64,000 nt of DNA from Glandiceps talaboti (taxonomy: Eukaryota > Hemichordata > Enteropneusta > Spengelidae): the NCBI RefSeq assembly GCF_964340395.1, contig NC_135557.1:24142375-24206374 (forward strand). The letters are read 5' to 3'. Below, in pieces: positions 26,442 through 45,859 of the stretch. The stretch's first letter is position 1, and the number at the start of each line of letters is the position of its first letter. The notes under the pieces are model-generated. The model did no database searches and had not been told where the DNA came from. It saw only the letters and a list, made by a program, of their open reading frames with translations. Both the position numbers and the translations under genes were made by a program.

Positions 26442-26953
26442 GTTTTATACAAGCTGCAATAACTGTAGCGTATATTATGATTTTGAGGGTTCTTTCGTCT
26501 GTTTTTGTACCTTTTTCCGTTCCGATGTTTGACTGGAAGCAATCGCTACAATTTCTCCAACGGTAACGCAAATGGACGAGGTCACACTGAAAACGTGAGT
26601 GAGATGTCAGTGTACTACCCGTTTCAAAATGTTGCTACTTTTGGGTTTTCCTCACGGTCCAATTGCAGAGCCAAACTTACGCGAAATATTAGGAGAACAA
26701 GAGGTTAATTTGCTATTTCGTTATTTGATGGGCGATAATGCAATATTATAGCGTAAAGTTACGGGGAATGACAGAAAATCTTTAGTCAGTGGTTACGATG
26801 CCTATAGACTCTATGCTTTACAACAATGCGCTACAATTCTGGCCCTCACTTCCGGTTCTAAAACAGCGCCCCTAGTGGCCAAACAATCATATCTTTTATC
26901 TTTTCGGGGCTTCTTCGATAACCGGAATACGGCGTATTGCCGTATATTGTCAG

Positions 26954-27770
26954 CTATGTGATATTATTCTTATAGTACTTTTCGTAAAAAAACCTTCCAG
27001 TAGCTGCATGGTTGTAGTTCAAAATTTATATTATCATTTTTTTGTTCGGCTCTTGCCATCTAATGACGTAAGAACAATATTGCATCAATCATCGATCGAT
27101 TTTAATTTGCATGTCAGCTAAGGTAATCATCACTAGGGTAGCGCCCTCACATAGCTCATGGCAGAAACTTTCGTTTTTATACACGTCGCGTGGGATACCG
27201 AGAAAGATAATGATGGAAAGTACCTGGAAAGTGCAATATTGAAAAAGAAATCAATATCTTATCAACACAATTTTTTCTGGACTGGATGACTCACAAATCA
27301 ACAAAGACACATTTTAAACAATTCTTGTGAAAGTTTGAACAATTTATTTTACATCTAAAACGTTCAACTTTAAAGTTGTTAAATGCATATGTAGTCAAAC
27401 ATTATATAAGTAGTTAACCATAAACATAGACATTTTGCCACTAGAGAAAATTGTGAGATTTTACAGTCTTCAGCTAGTTCTCAAAGACTAAATTTTACTA
27501 ATTATCAGATTGCTACGTTGTGTTCATGTACAGGAAGGCATTTTAGTCACTACTTATTTTTGAGATTTTGTTTTCCAGTGCACTAGTGAAATGTGTGAAA
27601 GTAACATTGCCAGGTTTATAGCATTAAACTCTATAGTAAGTGGAGAGGTTTACAAACTTGTAGACCCTTATACAATGCTACAAACAAATAATATGTTCAT
27701 GTACGTTATATTAAATTCTTAACATATGGTAAATTCTGTTAGAAATGATTAAAAGAGTACCCTTTGACTT
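26954..27770. other. Distal 3' flank of the KAT7-like gene, no gene recognised
   Basis: AT-rich. An AATAAA on the minus strand at 27343-27348 could serve as a distal polyadenylation signal for the gene that ends at 29149. Confidence 0.35.
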
Positions 27771-27774
27771 GAGT

Positions 27775-28258
27775 GTGAACAGTAAGAGTACCACTAACTT
27801 GTGTGAATGAACAATAAATGAGTACCCTAACTCTGTGTGTATGAACATTATACAGGAGTACCCCTGGCTTGTGTGCATGAACACTATGTGAGTACCCCTA
27901 AGTTTGTGTGCATGAACACTATTGGTGTACCCCTAACTTTGTGTGCATAAACACTCTATGAAAGTATCCCTAACTTTGTGTGCATGAACACTATATGGGA
28001 GTACCCCTAACTTCGTGTGCATGAACACTACATAGGAGTACCCTAACTTTGTGAGCAAGAACACTATATGGGAGTACCCTAACTTTGTGTGCATGAACAC
28101 TACACAGGAGTACCCCTAACTTTGTGTGCATGAACACTACATAGGAGTACCCTAACTTTGTGAGCAAGAACACTATATGGGAGTACCCTAACTTTGTGTG
28201 CATGAACACTACACAGGAGTACCCCTAACTTTGTGTGCATGAACACTATACAGGAGTA
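27775..28258. repeat. About 37-bp minisatellite
   Basis: About 13 units carrying GAGTACCCCTAACTTTGTG and TGCATGAACACTATA. Some units differ by GTGAGCAAGAACAC and recur as a paired, roughly 113-base higher-order block at 28006-28230. Confidence 0.9.
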
Positions 28259-28780
28259 GAGAATACATAGAACCTATATGTCTCCAAAGATACATTACCC
28301 TGCTCTCTATGGTTTGTATGAGAACACCACAAAACATATAATCCCTTTCTGATTATACAAGACGGCGCCCTCTATGATTTATATGGGAGAACCAAACTTG
28401 AGTGAAAACTTGAACCTCTTGTCTCTATTTTTCCAAGATAGCGCCCTCTATGGAACTTAGTCACGGTGGACACATCACAAAACAAGAAAAATGGGATCCA
28501 TGTTGGTATTAAAAAACAGATATTTCATGCAGTTGTTACTTTGTAAAATAAAATAAAATCATGTTACATTTGCTCAGGGTCACAATACTTTGATAAAGTA
28601 TTTCTGAGTTAAGTAAGCACACTTTTATCTAAGGGTAATACAAAACACATTACTTGTAAAAGAACTAGTTATACATGTTTAAATCTACAAAAAAAAATCA
28701 CAAATTGTTAAAAGTTGTAAATGGCAACGGCAGTGTCAGTTTTCCTTCCTCAGGATAAAAGATCCACTTTAGAGTCAATG

Positions 28781-28786
28781 TTTATT
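28781..28786 (-). promoter_or_regulatory. Candidate polyadenylation signal AATAAA
   Basis: Minus-strand AATAAA, 363 bases beyond the stop codon of the KAT7-like gene. It is one of several candidates; transcript data would be needed to choose. Confidence 0.35.
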
Positions 28787-28954
28787 CCAAACAAACTTTC
28801 CCTTGACAGTGATTTCAACGTTTTATGACTGGCCAAAATAAAGTAACTTTTTACAGGCAATGATTTCACCTTTAAAATGGGATGTGTCCATCCAAATATA
28901 CTTCTAGTAACTATATACAGGCAAAGATTTCAGCATGGTATAGAAGGTGTCCAC

Positions 28955-29148
28955 TGATGATAATTTTAACGTTGTATGGGAGGCATCCATTGATAATAAC
29001 TTTACCGATGTACGGGTGGTGTCCACTGATAATGTCTTTACCAAAGTATGAGTGGTGTCCACTGATAATGACTTTACCGATGTATGGGTGGTGTCCACTG
29101 ATAATGACTTTACCGATGTACGGGTGGTGTCCACTTTAGGCAATTATT

Positions 29149-29175
<27 letters not shown>
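28955..29175. repeat. 36-bp minisatellite that includes the KAT7 stop codon
   Basis: About six units, on the plus strand TTACCGATGT(A/G)(C/T)GGGTG plus GTGTCCACT plus a variable AT-rich part. The unit overlapping the gene end (29149-29175) is the last nine codons of KAT7 including its TAA. The copies beyond it are duplicates of that coding tail lying in the 3' untranslated region. Confidence 0.9.
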
Positions 29176-36892
<7,717 letters not shown>

Positions 36893-37260
36893 TGTAGCCG
36901 ACAACTGGTTCAAATCAACAGCGAATGTTACGTTACTGATGTACAGCGTCCAGTCTGTAAATAAGACAAGCGTCAACTTTCCGGAAACTGTGACCTATGA
37001 CCTATGAAACCGGAAGCTCTTTGAAGAGCTCGATTTGTAATATTGCATAATGAGTAACTAATGAATAACAAATCTACCATTCAGGATCGCCTTGTTTGGT
37101 GCTATATCATAATGCAATATTCCGATAATTTCATTCACTAATTAGTTTTGGGATTTTTATGTATTGCTCTCAATCGCAGTGTTTTGTGGGAAGTTTCAAA
37201 ATGGCAGCCCACATGACATTATCAAAGTTGAGCATGCACACCGATTGATCACATTTCATT
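36893..37260. promoter_or_regulatory. Probable bidirectional promoter, KAT7/ABHD10
   Basis: The two start codons are 368 bases apart, divergent. The interval holds a palindromic ETS-like TTCCGGAA (36979-36986), a second CCGGAAG (37010-37016), and TGACCTATGACCT (36991-37003), a DR1 nuclear-receptor-like site. It also has AAAATGGCAGCC (37197-37208), which resembles a YY1 site. There is no TATA box, as usual for housekeeping pairs. Confidence 0.6.
37201..37248 (+). other. Possible upstream ORF ahead of ABHD10
   Basis: ATGGCAGCC opens 15 codons and a TGA, ending 12 bases before the proposed ABHD10 start. If transcription starts upstream of it, it could reduce translation of the main frame. The ATG also lies in the YY1-like motif. 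Confidence 0.3.
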
Positions 37261-40200
37261 ATGCTCAGCAGACTTCCTTTACTGAGGAAAACGGTATTTA
37301 AAAAAATAATTGTCACATCTGGTAGGTTGACAGTAGCTGCAATAATTATAGCGTTAGTTTTGAGTTTGAGTTTTTTTGTTTTTTCCATGCTTTTGAGCTT
37401 TTTTCGTTCCACCAACTTCCGGGGTCCAAACTCAAAACGAACCCTGGAACGAGTTTGCAATAATTAAGAAAGAACATTGTTGTACTTCAAAATGTTTCTG
37501 AATTTGATTGTGAGATATGACCCCGGTCAGTGACCACAAAGACGTGTAATATGTTGCCTCGATTGTGGATTCATATCTGTTTTGAAAGGAACGTTACTCA
37601 GATCTATTATTGAGATGATATTGATGATAATAAATAATGATGATGTTGGGTTCTTATATAGTGCTTTCCCACGCCGTGCTCAAAGCAATTTACAATTATT
37701 ACCCCTGGCTCTGATCAGAACGGCACAACCGCCCTTAAGTCTTCCTCAACTCCCCGGGGAGCATACAATCCATTACAGCCATTTATGCGCATAGGATTAA
37801 AGCCTTCACATTGCAACCTACATCCTACCAGGTTCCCGATTATACAGCTGGGGTCACTGAGGCACAGTTGTGGTTCAAATTTTGCCCAAGGACTCTAGCC
37901 ACTCAGAAACAAACAGTAGGCAGCGACGGGGCTTGAACCTGCAACCTGTAGATTCCAAGCCGGTCACTCTAATCATTCATCCATTATGACTCCACGACAG
38001 GGATAGCTGCAATAATTTTAGCGTTTGAATGCCATGGTAACAATGAAAAATAAGAGAAAAGAGAATTGTGAAAAATGCTGCAGTGAGACAGTGGAAAAAT
38101 GCAATATGTGACCTGTCAAATGTACATGTGTGAAAGTCTTATATACAAATGTTTCTCTTCATTACTAATTATTAATTGTTATGCTAATTATATCATGAAT
38201 ATTAACTAGCTCACGGATATTAATATTGTCCAGGACTCCAGCTACAGTTGGAAGTTCCCTGAATCTTGTTTTATCAGTATGTTTTATTTCTTGTTACAGG
38301 TAAATGTACTACATATAGTATATCAAAATTAGCAAGGACAATGTGTTCCATGTCGGATCAGTCACCACCAAAGTTTTTATCCCGTGGAAATGGTAGTTCA
38401 CTGGCATACAGAGCTATGGAAGGTTCAAGTCCAGGTTTACTATTTTTGCCGGGATTTATGTCAAACATGAATGGTGGAAAAGCATTAGCTTTGGAGAAGT
38501 ATTGTCAAGAGAATGGACTGTCTTATGTCAGGTACATATAACACCTACCAATGCCCCCCCCCCTCCCCCTTCTGGTAGAGTCTGTGAACATTTGTATAAA
38601 ATATACAGTTATTTTTTTACAATTTTTTGTTTTTTTGGAAATCATAGGTTAGTAATGACCCAACATGTAATACTAGTAGGAGATTATTGTATGTATTCTA
38701 ATATTGACCATAACCATACATGTACATGTACATTCAATGATGGCTCATGTCCTATACATGTACATACATGTAGTCTATACATACACATAGTCTATACATA
38801 CACATAGTCTATACATACACATAGTCTATACATGCACATAGTCTATACATACACATAGTCTATACATACACATAGTCTATACATACACGTAGTCTATACA
38901 TACACGTAGTCTATACATACACATAGTCTATACATACACATAGTCTATACATACACATAGTCTATACATACACGTAGTCTATACATACACGTAGTCTATA
39001 CATACACATAGTCTATACATACACATAGTCTATACATACACAGTCTATACATACATGTAGTCTATACATACACAGTCTATACATACATACAGTCTATACA
39101 TACACATAGTCTATACATACACAGTCTATACATACACAGTCTATACATACACATAGTCTATACATACACACAGTCTATACATACATGTAGTCTATACATA
39201 CACAGTCTATACATACATACAGTCTATACATACACATAGTCTATACATACACAGTCTATACATACATGTAGTCTATACATACACATAGTCTATACATACA
39301 CATAGTTTATACATACACATAGTCCAAACATACACATAGTCTATACATACAGTCTATACATAAACAGTCTATACATACACATAGTCTATACATACATATA
39401 ATCTATACATACATATAGTCTATACATACATATAGTCTATACATACACATAGTCTATACATACAGTCTATACATAAACAATCTATACGTACACATAGTCT
39501 ATACATACACAGTCTATACATACATGTACATTTATATATCCAAATGTATGCCTGAGGGAACTGTGGTTTTAAGTTGTATTATATCACTTTGTTTGATATT
39601 TCTATGTTTCTAATACAAAGACTGTAGTATAGGGAAAGCCAGATACATGTAGATCCATTATAAGTAATATACACTTCATATATTTTGTACATGCCATAAC
39701 TTTCCATCAATTTTCATACGCGTACCTTTTACTATAATTTTGGTGGATTATCCCAGTAAAACAATGTTTGAACTTTGGTTGGTTTTACGTACCTGTGATT
39801 TTTAAGCCACAAAAATAACCGTCACTCACACTTATAACACTTTGGACACCAACTGTGAGGTTAGGAATAGTCAATCAGATGTCAAATGTGTATACATGAT
39901 ATACAATTACATATGAAGATAAGAATAGCCAATCGAATATCAAATGTGTATATTGTCTTACATGTTAAGATAGCAATAGCCAATCAGAAGTCAAATGTTT
40001 ATATCTGTCATACCTGTGAAGATAGTAATAGCCAATCAGAAATCAAATGTTTATACCTGTCATACATGTGAAGATAATAATAGCCAATCAGAAGTCAAAT
40101 GTTTATATCTGTCATACCTGTGAAGATAGTAATAGCCAATCAGAAGTCAAATGTTTATATCTGTCATACCTGTGAAGATAGTAATAGCCAATCAGAAGTC

Positions 40201-42629
40201 AAATGTTTATACCTGTCATACATGTGAAGATAGTAATAGCCAATCAGAAGTCAAATGTGTATACCTGTCATACATGTGAAGATAGTAATAGCCAATCAGA
40301 AGTCAAATGTTTATATCTGTCATACCTGTGAAGATAGTAATAGCCAATCAGAAGTCAAATCTTTATACGATAGAAATAATAGACATATAACCGTTTGTGA
40401 CTGTTACAGATTTGACTATCAAGGGTGTGGGGAATCCATTGGTGAAATACCATCATCATCAGCATTCGGAGTATGGAAATCTGATGCCGTAGCTGTACTA
40501 GACGAACTCACTAAAGGACCACAGGCAAGTTTAATACTATGGTATATCAATGAAGTGTTAAAGTGGCCATATGGATGAGAATTTGGTATTTATTTTGGTT
40601 TTTTATTTGATAAAACAGCTTCACTATGTTTTTCTACTTGAGAAAATAATGTGAAATAACATACACCAAGTCTATGTTTGCAACTCAATAACACTATTTT
40701 GTATTTATCAAAACCCATAGTCTATTAATATTGTTGCTAGCATATTTAGATTCACTTATCTTTTTTTTAAACAAAATAAACTGTATTTTACCAGATGTAA
40801 AACAATGTTTTATCTTGGATTTGAACCATCATTTGTACATTTATAATGCCTCATATGTTGAATATCAGAAAACAAAAGATTGTATAGTTTGGCCACTGAG
40901 GGTGCTGTTCAGTCAACTTAGCAGCATAAGTGAGGGCCAACATAGAGTAGACAAAATCTGTAATAAGTATAATACTATGGCAAACATACTATCAGTGAAC
41001 TAAGACAAAGACTGAAATGTTGATGTTGTATGTTGTAAATTACACAAGTGGATGACAGCATTACTTTGGTATTAAAAATATAATCATATACTCTAATTAA
41101 GATTTAGTGAACACTGAAAAATAAAATGTACACCAGAGTCATTGAAGTCTTCAAAAATATAACACTGCATATGGTTTAATATAGAGAATTTGTATTCAAG
41201 TAACATTCTGTGCAATTTATCTGGGAATTATTTGATTTCTCTCTCTGCAGTATGTGGTAGGATCCAGTATGGGAGGTGGTATTATGTTAATGTTGGCAAT
41301 GGAAAGACCAGACAGAGTACAAGGATTGGTTGGAGTAGCTACAGCTGCTAAGTTTGTTGGTCATCTAACGTACACTGATACCATACAGGTAAGGCCAAAA
41401 ACAAAGAATTGTTTCTGGTCAAGAAAATATGTCTACAATGGTGCGATGATACATATTTTTTTTTTTTTTTTTTTTATTCTCAACAAACCTGCCACTCAAT
41501 CTACTATTTATGGCAGTTACTGTTCTTTTTAGTTAGTACTTTAGAGCAAGTGTGTATGTGGCACAGATGTCATTTGCTTGTTCATGATTGGCACTGCAGT
41601 TATCTTCACTGAAGTACAGTTATTTTTGTCTTCACTGAAGTACAGAGGGTCATTTTTTTGTTTCCTAATGGATCTGCAGACTGCATGGGGTGGAAAAAAA
41701 GAAGACCAACGTGAGGGTATTTAAGTGATGAGCATAATGACCAGAAAGTTATTTTTTGCCTAATAGTTAAGTTTGTTGGTTTACCGTTACCTAATACTTT
41801 AATTACAACATACATGGATTTTATGTAAGTACTTAACATTTAGACCCATTAACCCATATAGGTATAATATAGTATGATGTAAACACAAGGCCAAATAAAA
41901 AAGTTGTTTGGTTCCGGTTACCTGACCCCAACTAGTTTTTCACACCAATGCTAAACATTTTTTTTACGTATTCGAGAAAATAATAACAAAAACATCTCAC
42001 AAGAAATAGTGGGTACGGAAACTGACATCAACTTAAGAAGGACAATATAAAACTATTCTTCCAATCTGTAATGGCTGTACATCTGATAGGAAGAAATAAA
42101 CAACACAGAGACCATTTGGAAAACAATGGAAAACATGAACGAGACACTCTCACATGAAAAAAAATGTATAATAAGATAAAATAAAAAATCTAACTACCTC
42201 ACCTATTTTAAAATTGAATATAATCGGAACCACACAATATATTTTTATGCTTAAGATGAATGAAATCCTGTCGTAGTTAGAAAACACCTAACAATTTATA
42301 TTTCTGGTTTTTATACATTCCAGAAAGAAGATGGTCAAACAGAAACTCACACTACATCAGTTCCTGCAGAGAAATTCATTGAGAAATCAGAACAGAGCCA
42401 GTTGCTAGGAGACAGTCTTCCCATTACCTGTCCTGTAAGACTACTCCATGGTATGAAAGATGACACTGTGCCATATGAAAGGTCATTGGATGTTGCTAGG
42501 CGACTACAAAGTAAAGATGTGGATGTGATACTAAGGAAAGAAGGAGACCATAGATTGTCAACACCATTTGATTTACAACTTCTTATTGAAACATTAGACA
42601 AGCTAATGAAACAGAAGGCAAAACTTTGA
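37261..42629 (+). CDS. ABHD10: ABHD10-like alpha/beta hydrolase, probably mitochondrial
   Basis: Exons 37261-37321, 38300-38531, 40410-40524, 41251-41388 and 42324-42629 encode 283 residues (human ABHD10 is 306). ABHD10 is a mitochondrial serine hydrolase reported as an acyl-protein thioesterase and acyl-glucuronide esterase. Seen: the exon 1 peptide MLSRLPLLRKTVFKKIIVTS is basic and has no acidic residue, like a mitochondrial presequence. FLPGFMSNMNGGKA follows the oxyanion strand. The nucleophile elbow is GSSMG with S142, and D228 (HGMKDDTVP) and H258 (GDHR) complete the triad with the same 30-residue spacing as human. Exon 1 is the least certain part; it fits by frame (phase 1 to phase 1) and presequence character. 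If it is wrong, translation could start at 38341. Intron 3 has a GC donor. The lid region is about 10 residues shorter than in human, so a small missed exon is possible. Confidence 0.9.
37614..38008 (-). mobile_element. Second SINE family, minus strand
   Basis: On the minus strand the 5' part has an A-box-like TGGATGAATGATTAGAGTG and a B-box-like GGTTCAAGCCC about 40 bases later, the layout of a tRNA-derived head. The far end is rich in ATAATAATGATGATG repeats. The body includes a TTGTAAATTGCTTTGAGC block. It lies in ABHD10 intron 1. Only one copy is present, so boundaries are approximate. Confidence 0.55.
38765..39528. repeat. 17-bp minisatellite in ABHD10 intron 2
   Basis: About 45 units of ACATAGTCTATACATAC with length variants lacking ATA (14 bases) or carrying CGTAG and TGTAG. 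The blend of variants suggests repeated local expansion. Confidence 0.95.
39850..40372. repeat. 52-bp minisatellite with CCAAT boxes
   Basis: About ten units of GTGAAGATAGTAATAGCCAA then TCAGAAGTCAAATGTTTATA then TCTGTCATACCT. Eight carry the perfect NF-Y type core AGCCAATCAG. The array stops about 38 bases before ABHD10 exon 3. Confidence 0.95.
40562..40760 (+). mobile_element. TTAA-family MITE, 5' part, in ABHD10 intron 3
   Basis: TTAA (40558-40561) followed by AGTGGCCATATGGATGAGA and a body matching the full copy at 6614. The right end is missing or too diverged. It inserted only 37 bases after the exon 3 donor. Confidence 0.7.
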
Positions 42630-42865
42630 TAACATTATGTACTGACAAGATTAAAACAGATCACAACATCTCATTATGCATACAGATATTGACAAGGCCA
42701 TTAACCCAACTTTCACCATACCTAGGTTAGCAGCCGTGGCTGTAGATTTTCATAATTTACTTAGTGAGAAAGCAGTAAGAAATAAATTTCACCTTTGTGC
42801 ACATGGTAATCCATGTACATGTCTACAAGCTGTGAAATGGACAGCCAGCCACAAAGCCATATAAC

Positions 42866-42925
42866 CCTGATGGTGGTGATTGTGGTGGTGGTGGTGGTGG
42901 TTGTGGTGGTTGTGTTGGTGGTGGT
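42866..42925. repeat. (GGT)n tract in the ABHD10 3' untranslated region
   Basis: Imperfect GGT/TGT repeats between the stop codon and the polyadenylation signal. Confidence 0.8.
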
Positions 42926-42936
42926 CACAATGATGT

Positions 42937-42942
42937 AATAAA
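42937..42942 (+). promoter_or_regulatory. Polyadenylation signal for ABHD10
   Basis: AATAAA 308 bases after the stop codon, followed by GT-containing sequence (ATGATATGTTT). It is the first good signal after the gene. Confidence 0.55.
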
Positions 42943-43286
42943 GCATGCAAATGATATGTTTCATCGATTCTTTTGACTCCCGCTTGGAACGCATGTACAA
43001 CTCCATATTTTGGACATTGTTTCCAAGTTGTCAGTTTTCCCGTGTTTCCATGACTTTTGACCCTTGTTTTCTAGCAGAATGTACCCATTTCACTCCTAGT
43101 TTCTGGCTGAAATAATACCATACCTATAAATACCAAACTGTTGACCAATTACAACAGACCTATCACGTCACCCGTCAATACAATCCAAAATTTCATAATA
43201 CACCATATGGGAATATCCTTTATAAGTGATATACATAAAGCAGCCATAATAATAGAAATAGTAAAAAATAGCCTTATGTACACATG

Positions 43287-43454
43287 TATGTAGGTAGGTA
43301 GGTAGGTATGTATGTATGTATGTATGTATATTTGTATGTATATATGTATGTATGTACGTATGTATGTATGTATGCATGCATGTACAGTATGTATGTATGT
43401 GAAACGCTGCAACAAACCAAAAAATACAAATGTGGTGAATTCTCTAACTATGTA

Positions 43455-43487
<33 letters not shown>

Positions 43488-43505
43488 ATGTATGTATGTA
43501 TGTAG
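43287..43505. repeat. (GTAG)n/(ATGT)n arrays
   Basis: Two tetranucleotide arrays separated by about 60 bases of unique sequence. Confidence 0.9.
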
Positions 43506-43620
43506 AAAGAAATGCATAAGGAACTTGTGAGACAGTCCGAATAAATAGATGTAATCGGACATTTCAAATAAAAATTCTTTTTCAAGGTATTTATAGGCAA
43601 GACATATTTGGTAAACACCT
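43505..43620. repeat. Microsatellite-linked repeat, copy 1
   Basis: AGAAAGAAATGCATAAGGAAC after an (ATGT)n array, then a CAGTCCG block and ATTCTTTTTCAA. The same order of blocks occurs after (ATGT)n at 54094. Minus-strand TTGAAAAAGAAT...GAAA is laid out like a broken hammerhead. Confidence 0.6.
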
Positions 43621-43871
43621 GAATATATCTGAATGTTATGGAACAGAACGACAATCGTGCGTGATTAATGGTTATACGTGTGAAAAGTTATAATATTTGC
43701 ACGCACCAAATAGAACCCAATAGAACACGCCTGAAATATAAAATAAGCGTGATTAGACTGGGAATGATGTGAATAATCTATTAATTCCAAGGCGTTCCAG
43801 CGTTTCGAGACGGAAAATGATTTCCTCTTCCTTCATCCTCAATAGTTGCTCATCACCAGAAACCTTACCTT

Positions 43872-44030
43872 TTTATGTATGTATGTATGTATGTATGTAT
43901 GTAGGTAGGTAGGTAGGTATGTATGTATGTATGTATGTATGTATGTATGTATGTATGTATGTATGTATGTATGTATGTATGAATGTACGTACGTACGTAC
44001 GTACTAATGTATGTATGTATGTATGTATTT
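43872..44030. repeat. (ATGT)n/(GTAG)n/(GTAC)n array
   Basis: Tetranucleotide array with variant blocks, 60 bases upstream of a hairpin element. Confidence 0.9.
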
Positions 44031-44089
44031 ATTTGAGCTTATGCTTGTGTATGGATGGATGTATGCATAGTACGGTATAATATAGTATA

Positions 44090-44279
44090 TTGAGAAAAAT
44101 AGTTATATTTCACAACCAAGGTAATTTTTCATACCAGAGAACGTTGACGTTTCGACTACTTTCGCCGATACCACTACGAGGCAAACAGTTCTGAAGATGG
44201 CTGTCGATGGTAGTCGAAACGTCAACGTTCTCTGGTATGAAAAATTACCTTGGTTGTGAAATATAACTATTTTTCTCAA
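44090..44279. repeat. Hairpin element with perfect 69-bp arms
   Basis: 44090-44158 and 44211-44279 are exact reverse complements around a 52-base loop; the inner arm end is ACGTTGACGTTTCGACTA. The flanks are TATAGTATA-type repeats on both sides. No open frame. Confidence 0.85.
44186..44234 (+). ncRNA. Hammerhead-like motif, weak candidate
   Basis: CTGAAGA (44191-44197, fits CUGANGA), a GGCT/AGTC helix II with one extra U at its base, and GAAA (44216-44219). Helix III is ACG/CGT with a TCAA loop, and the site-17 base is U. Helix I is poor: only CAG/CTG pairs after two mismatches. The structure spans the loop and right arm of the hairpin. Probably a decayed relative of the better copies at 46-47 kb and 59 kb. 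Confidence 0.35.
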
Positions 44280-44700
44280 GATATTGTCCAACCTGATGAA
44301 ACTATTCACGGATAATATAGTATAGTATATGATTTGTACTTTCACACGGCTGTATATTTGCATAAGCAGTAAATGACCTTCATCTATTATTATAGCATGA
44401 ACACATTTATATCGTAGCTTGTGAATTGAAGCAGATATAATGAACGTCATCAAACCATTATTTGGAGTCAATGATGTTAAGATCCATGGCAACCTATCTA
44501 CGTTTGACTACACCCAAGGATACACTTGTAAGTCATTAGTAAATATTCAATGGGTGACAAGGAGGTTAAGTTAACACACGACGAACAAAGCACATCATGA
44601 AAATGGATTGATATAACGTTCCTGCTTAACATAATTGGCATCATTGTGTAGACTAATATCCACTTGTCCATACAATTATGCCGGAAATTTCATATACAGG

Positions 44701-44884
44701 GTTGTCGGTGGCCGGGTGGTTAAACCACTTTCCTCTTACCAATGCGGTCTTGGTTCGAACCCATACAGGGTTTGATTAAATTTTCACGCTGTGTAAGTAA
44801 GAAGAGCGTAGTTCAGTTTGATTCTACCAAACAACGCAGGTTTTCCCCGTGTGCTCCGGTTTGCTCCTGCACTAACACTGAACC
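44701..44884 (+). mobile_element. tRNA-derived SINE, copy 3
   Basis: The best-preserved head of the family: A box GTGGCCGGGTGGTTAAACC and B box GGTTCGAACCC, then the shared GTAAGAAGAGCGTAGTTCAG body. Truncated after ACTAACACTGAACC. Confidence 0.8.
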
Positions 44885-45858
<974 letters not shown>

Positions 45859-45859
45859 T

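Larger units (their letters stand above)
25107..26939. mobile_element. Decayed DNA transposon with terminal inverted repeats
   Basis: The 26 bases at 25107-25132 and 26914-26939 are reverse complements with one mismatch (inner part CCGGTTATCGAA). A second matching block, AAGTGAGGGCCAGAATT, lies 52 bases further in on the left (25185-25201) and 62 on the right (26835-26851). A protein-coding remnant starts just inside the left repeat. Two MITEs sit inside. A 9-base direct repeat TATTGTCAG flanks the structure at 25068-25076 and 26945-26953, but it is offset from the repeat ends, so I do not claim it as the target duplication. Superfamily undetermined. Confidence 0.65.

Noticed and set aside
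25068-26953. TATTGTCAG direct repeat as the target duplication of the large transposon
   Set aside because: It lies 30 bases outside the left inverted repeat but only 5 bases outside the right one, so it does not border symmetrical ends.
27775-28258. Possible CRISPR-like array
   Set aside because: Units are contiguous with no unique spacers and the genome is eukaryotic; it is a minisatellite.
28904-29143. 79-codon minus frame with VDTTHTSVKSL repeats after KAT7
   Set aside because: It is the 36-base minisatellite read in another frame beyond the KAT7 stop codon.
37614-38008. Extra exon of ABHD10 in intron 1
   Set aside because: The segment has tRNA-like boxes and a simple-repeat tail, and the exon 1 to exon 2 frame is already continuous without it.
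38765-39528. Possible CRISPR-like array
   Set aside because: 17-base units without spacers; a minisatellite in an intron.
43785-43870. Hammerhead-like CGTTTCGAGACG...CATCCTCAA segment (minus strand)
   Set aside because: C3 is replaced by U, and A15.1-U16.1 and helix III do not form.
44701-44770. tRNA gene suggested by good A and B boxes
   Set aside because: No cloverleaf can be completed and the segment is shared with two other SINE copies, so it is a SINE head.
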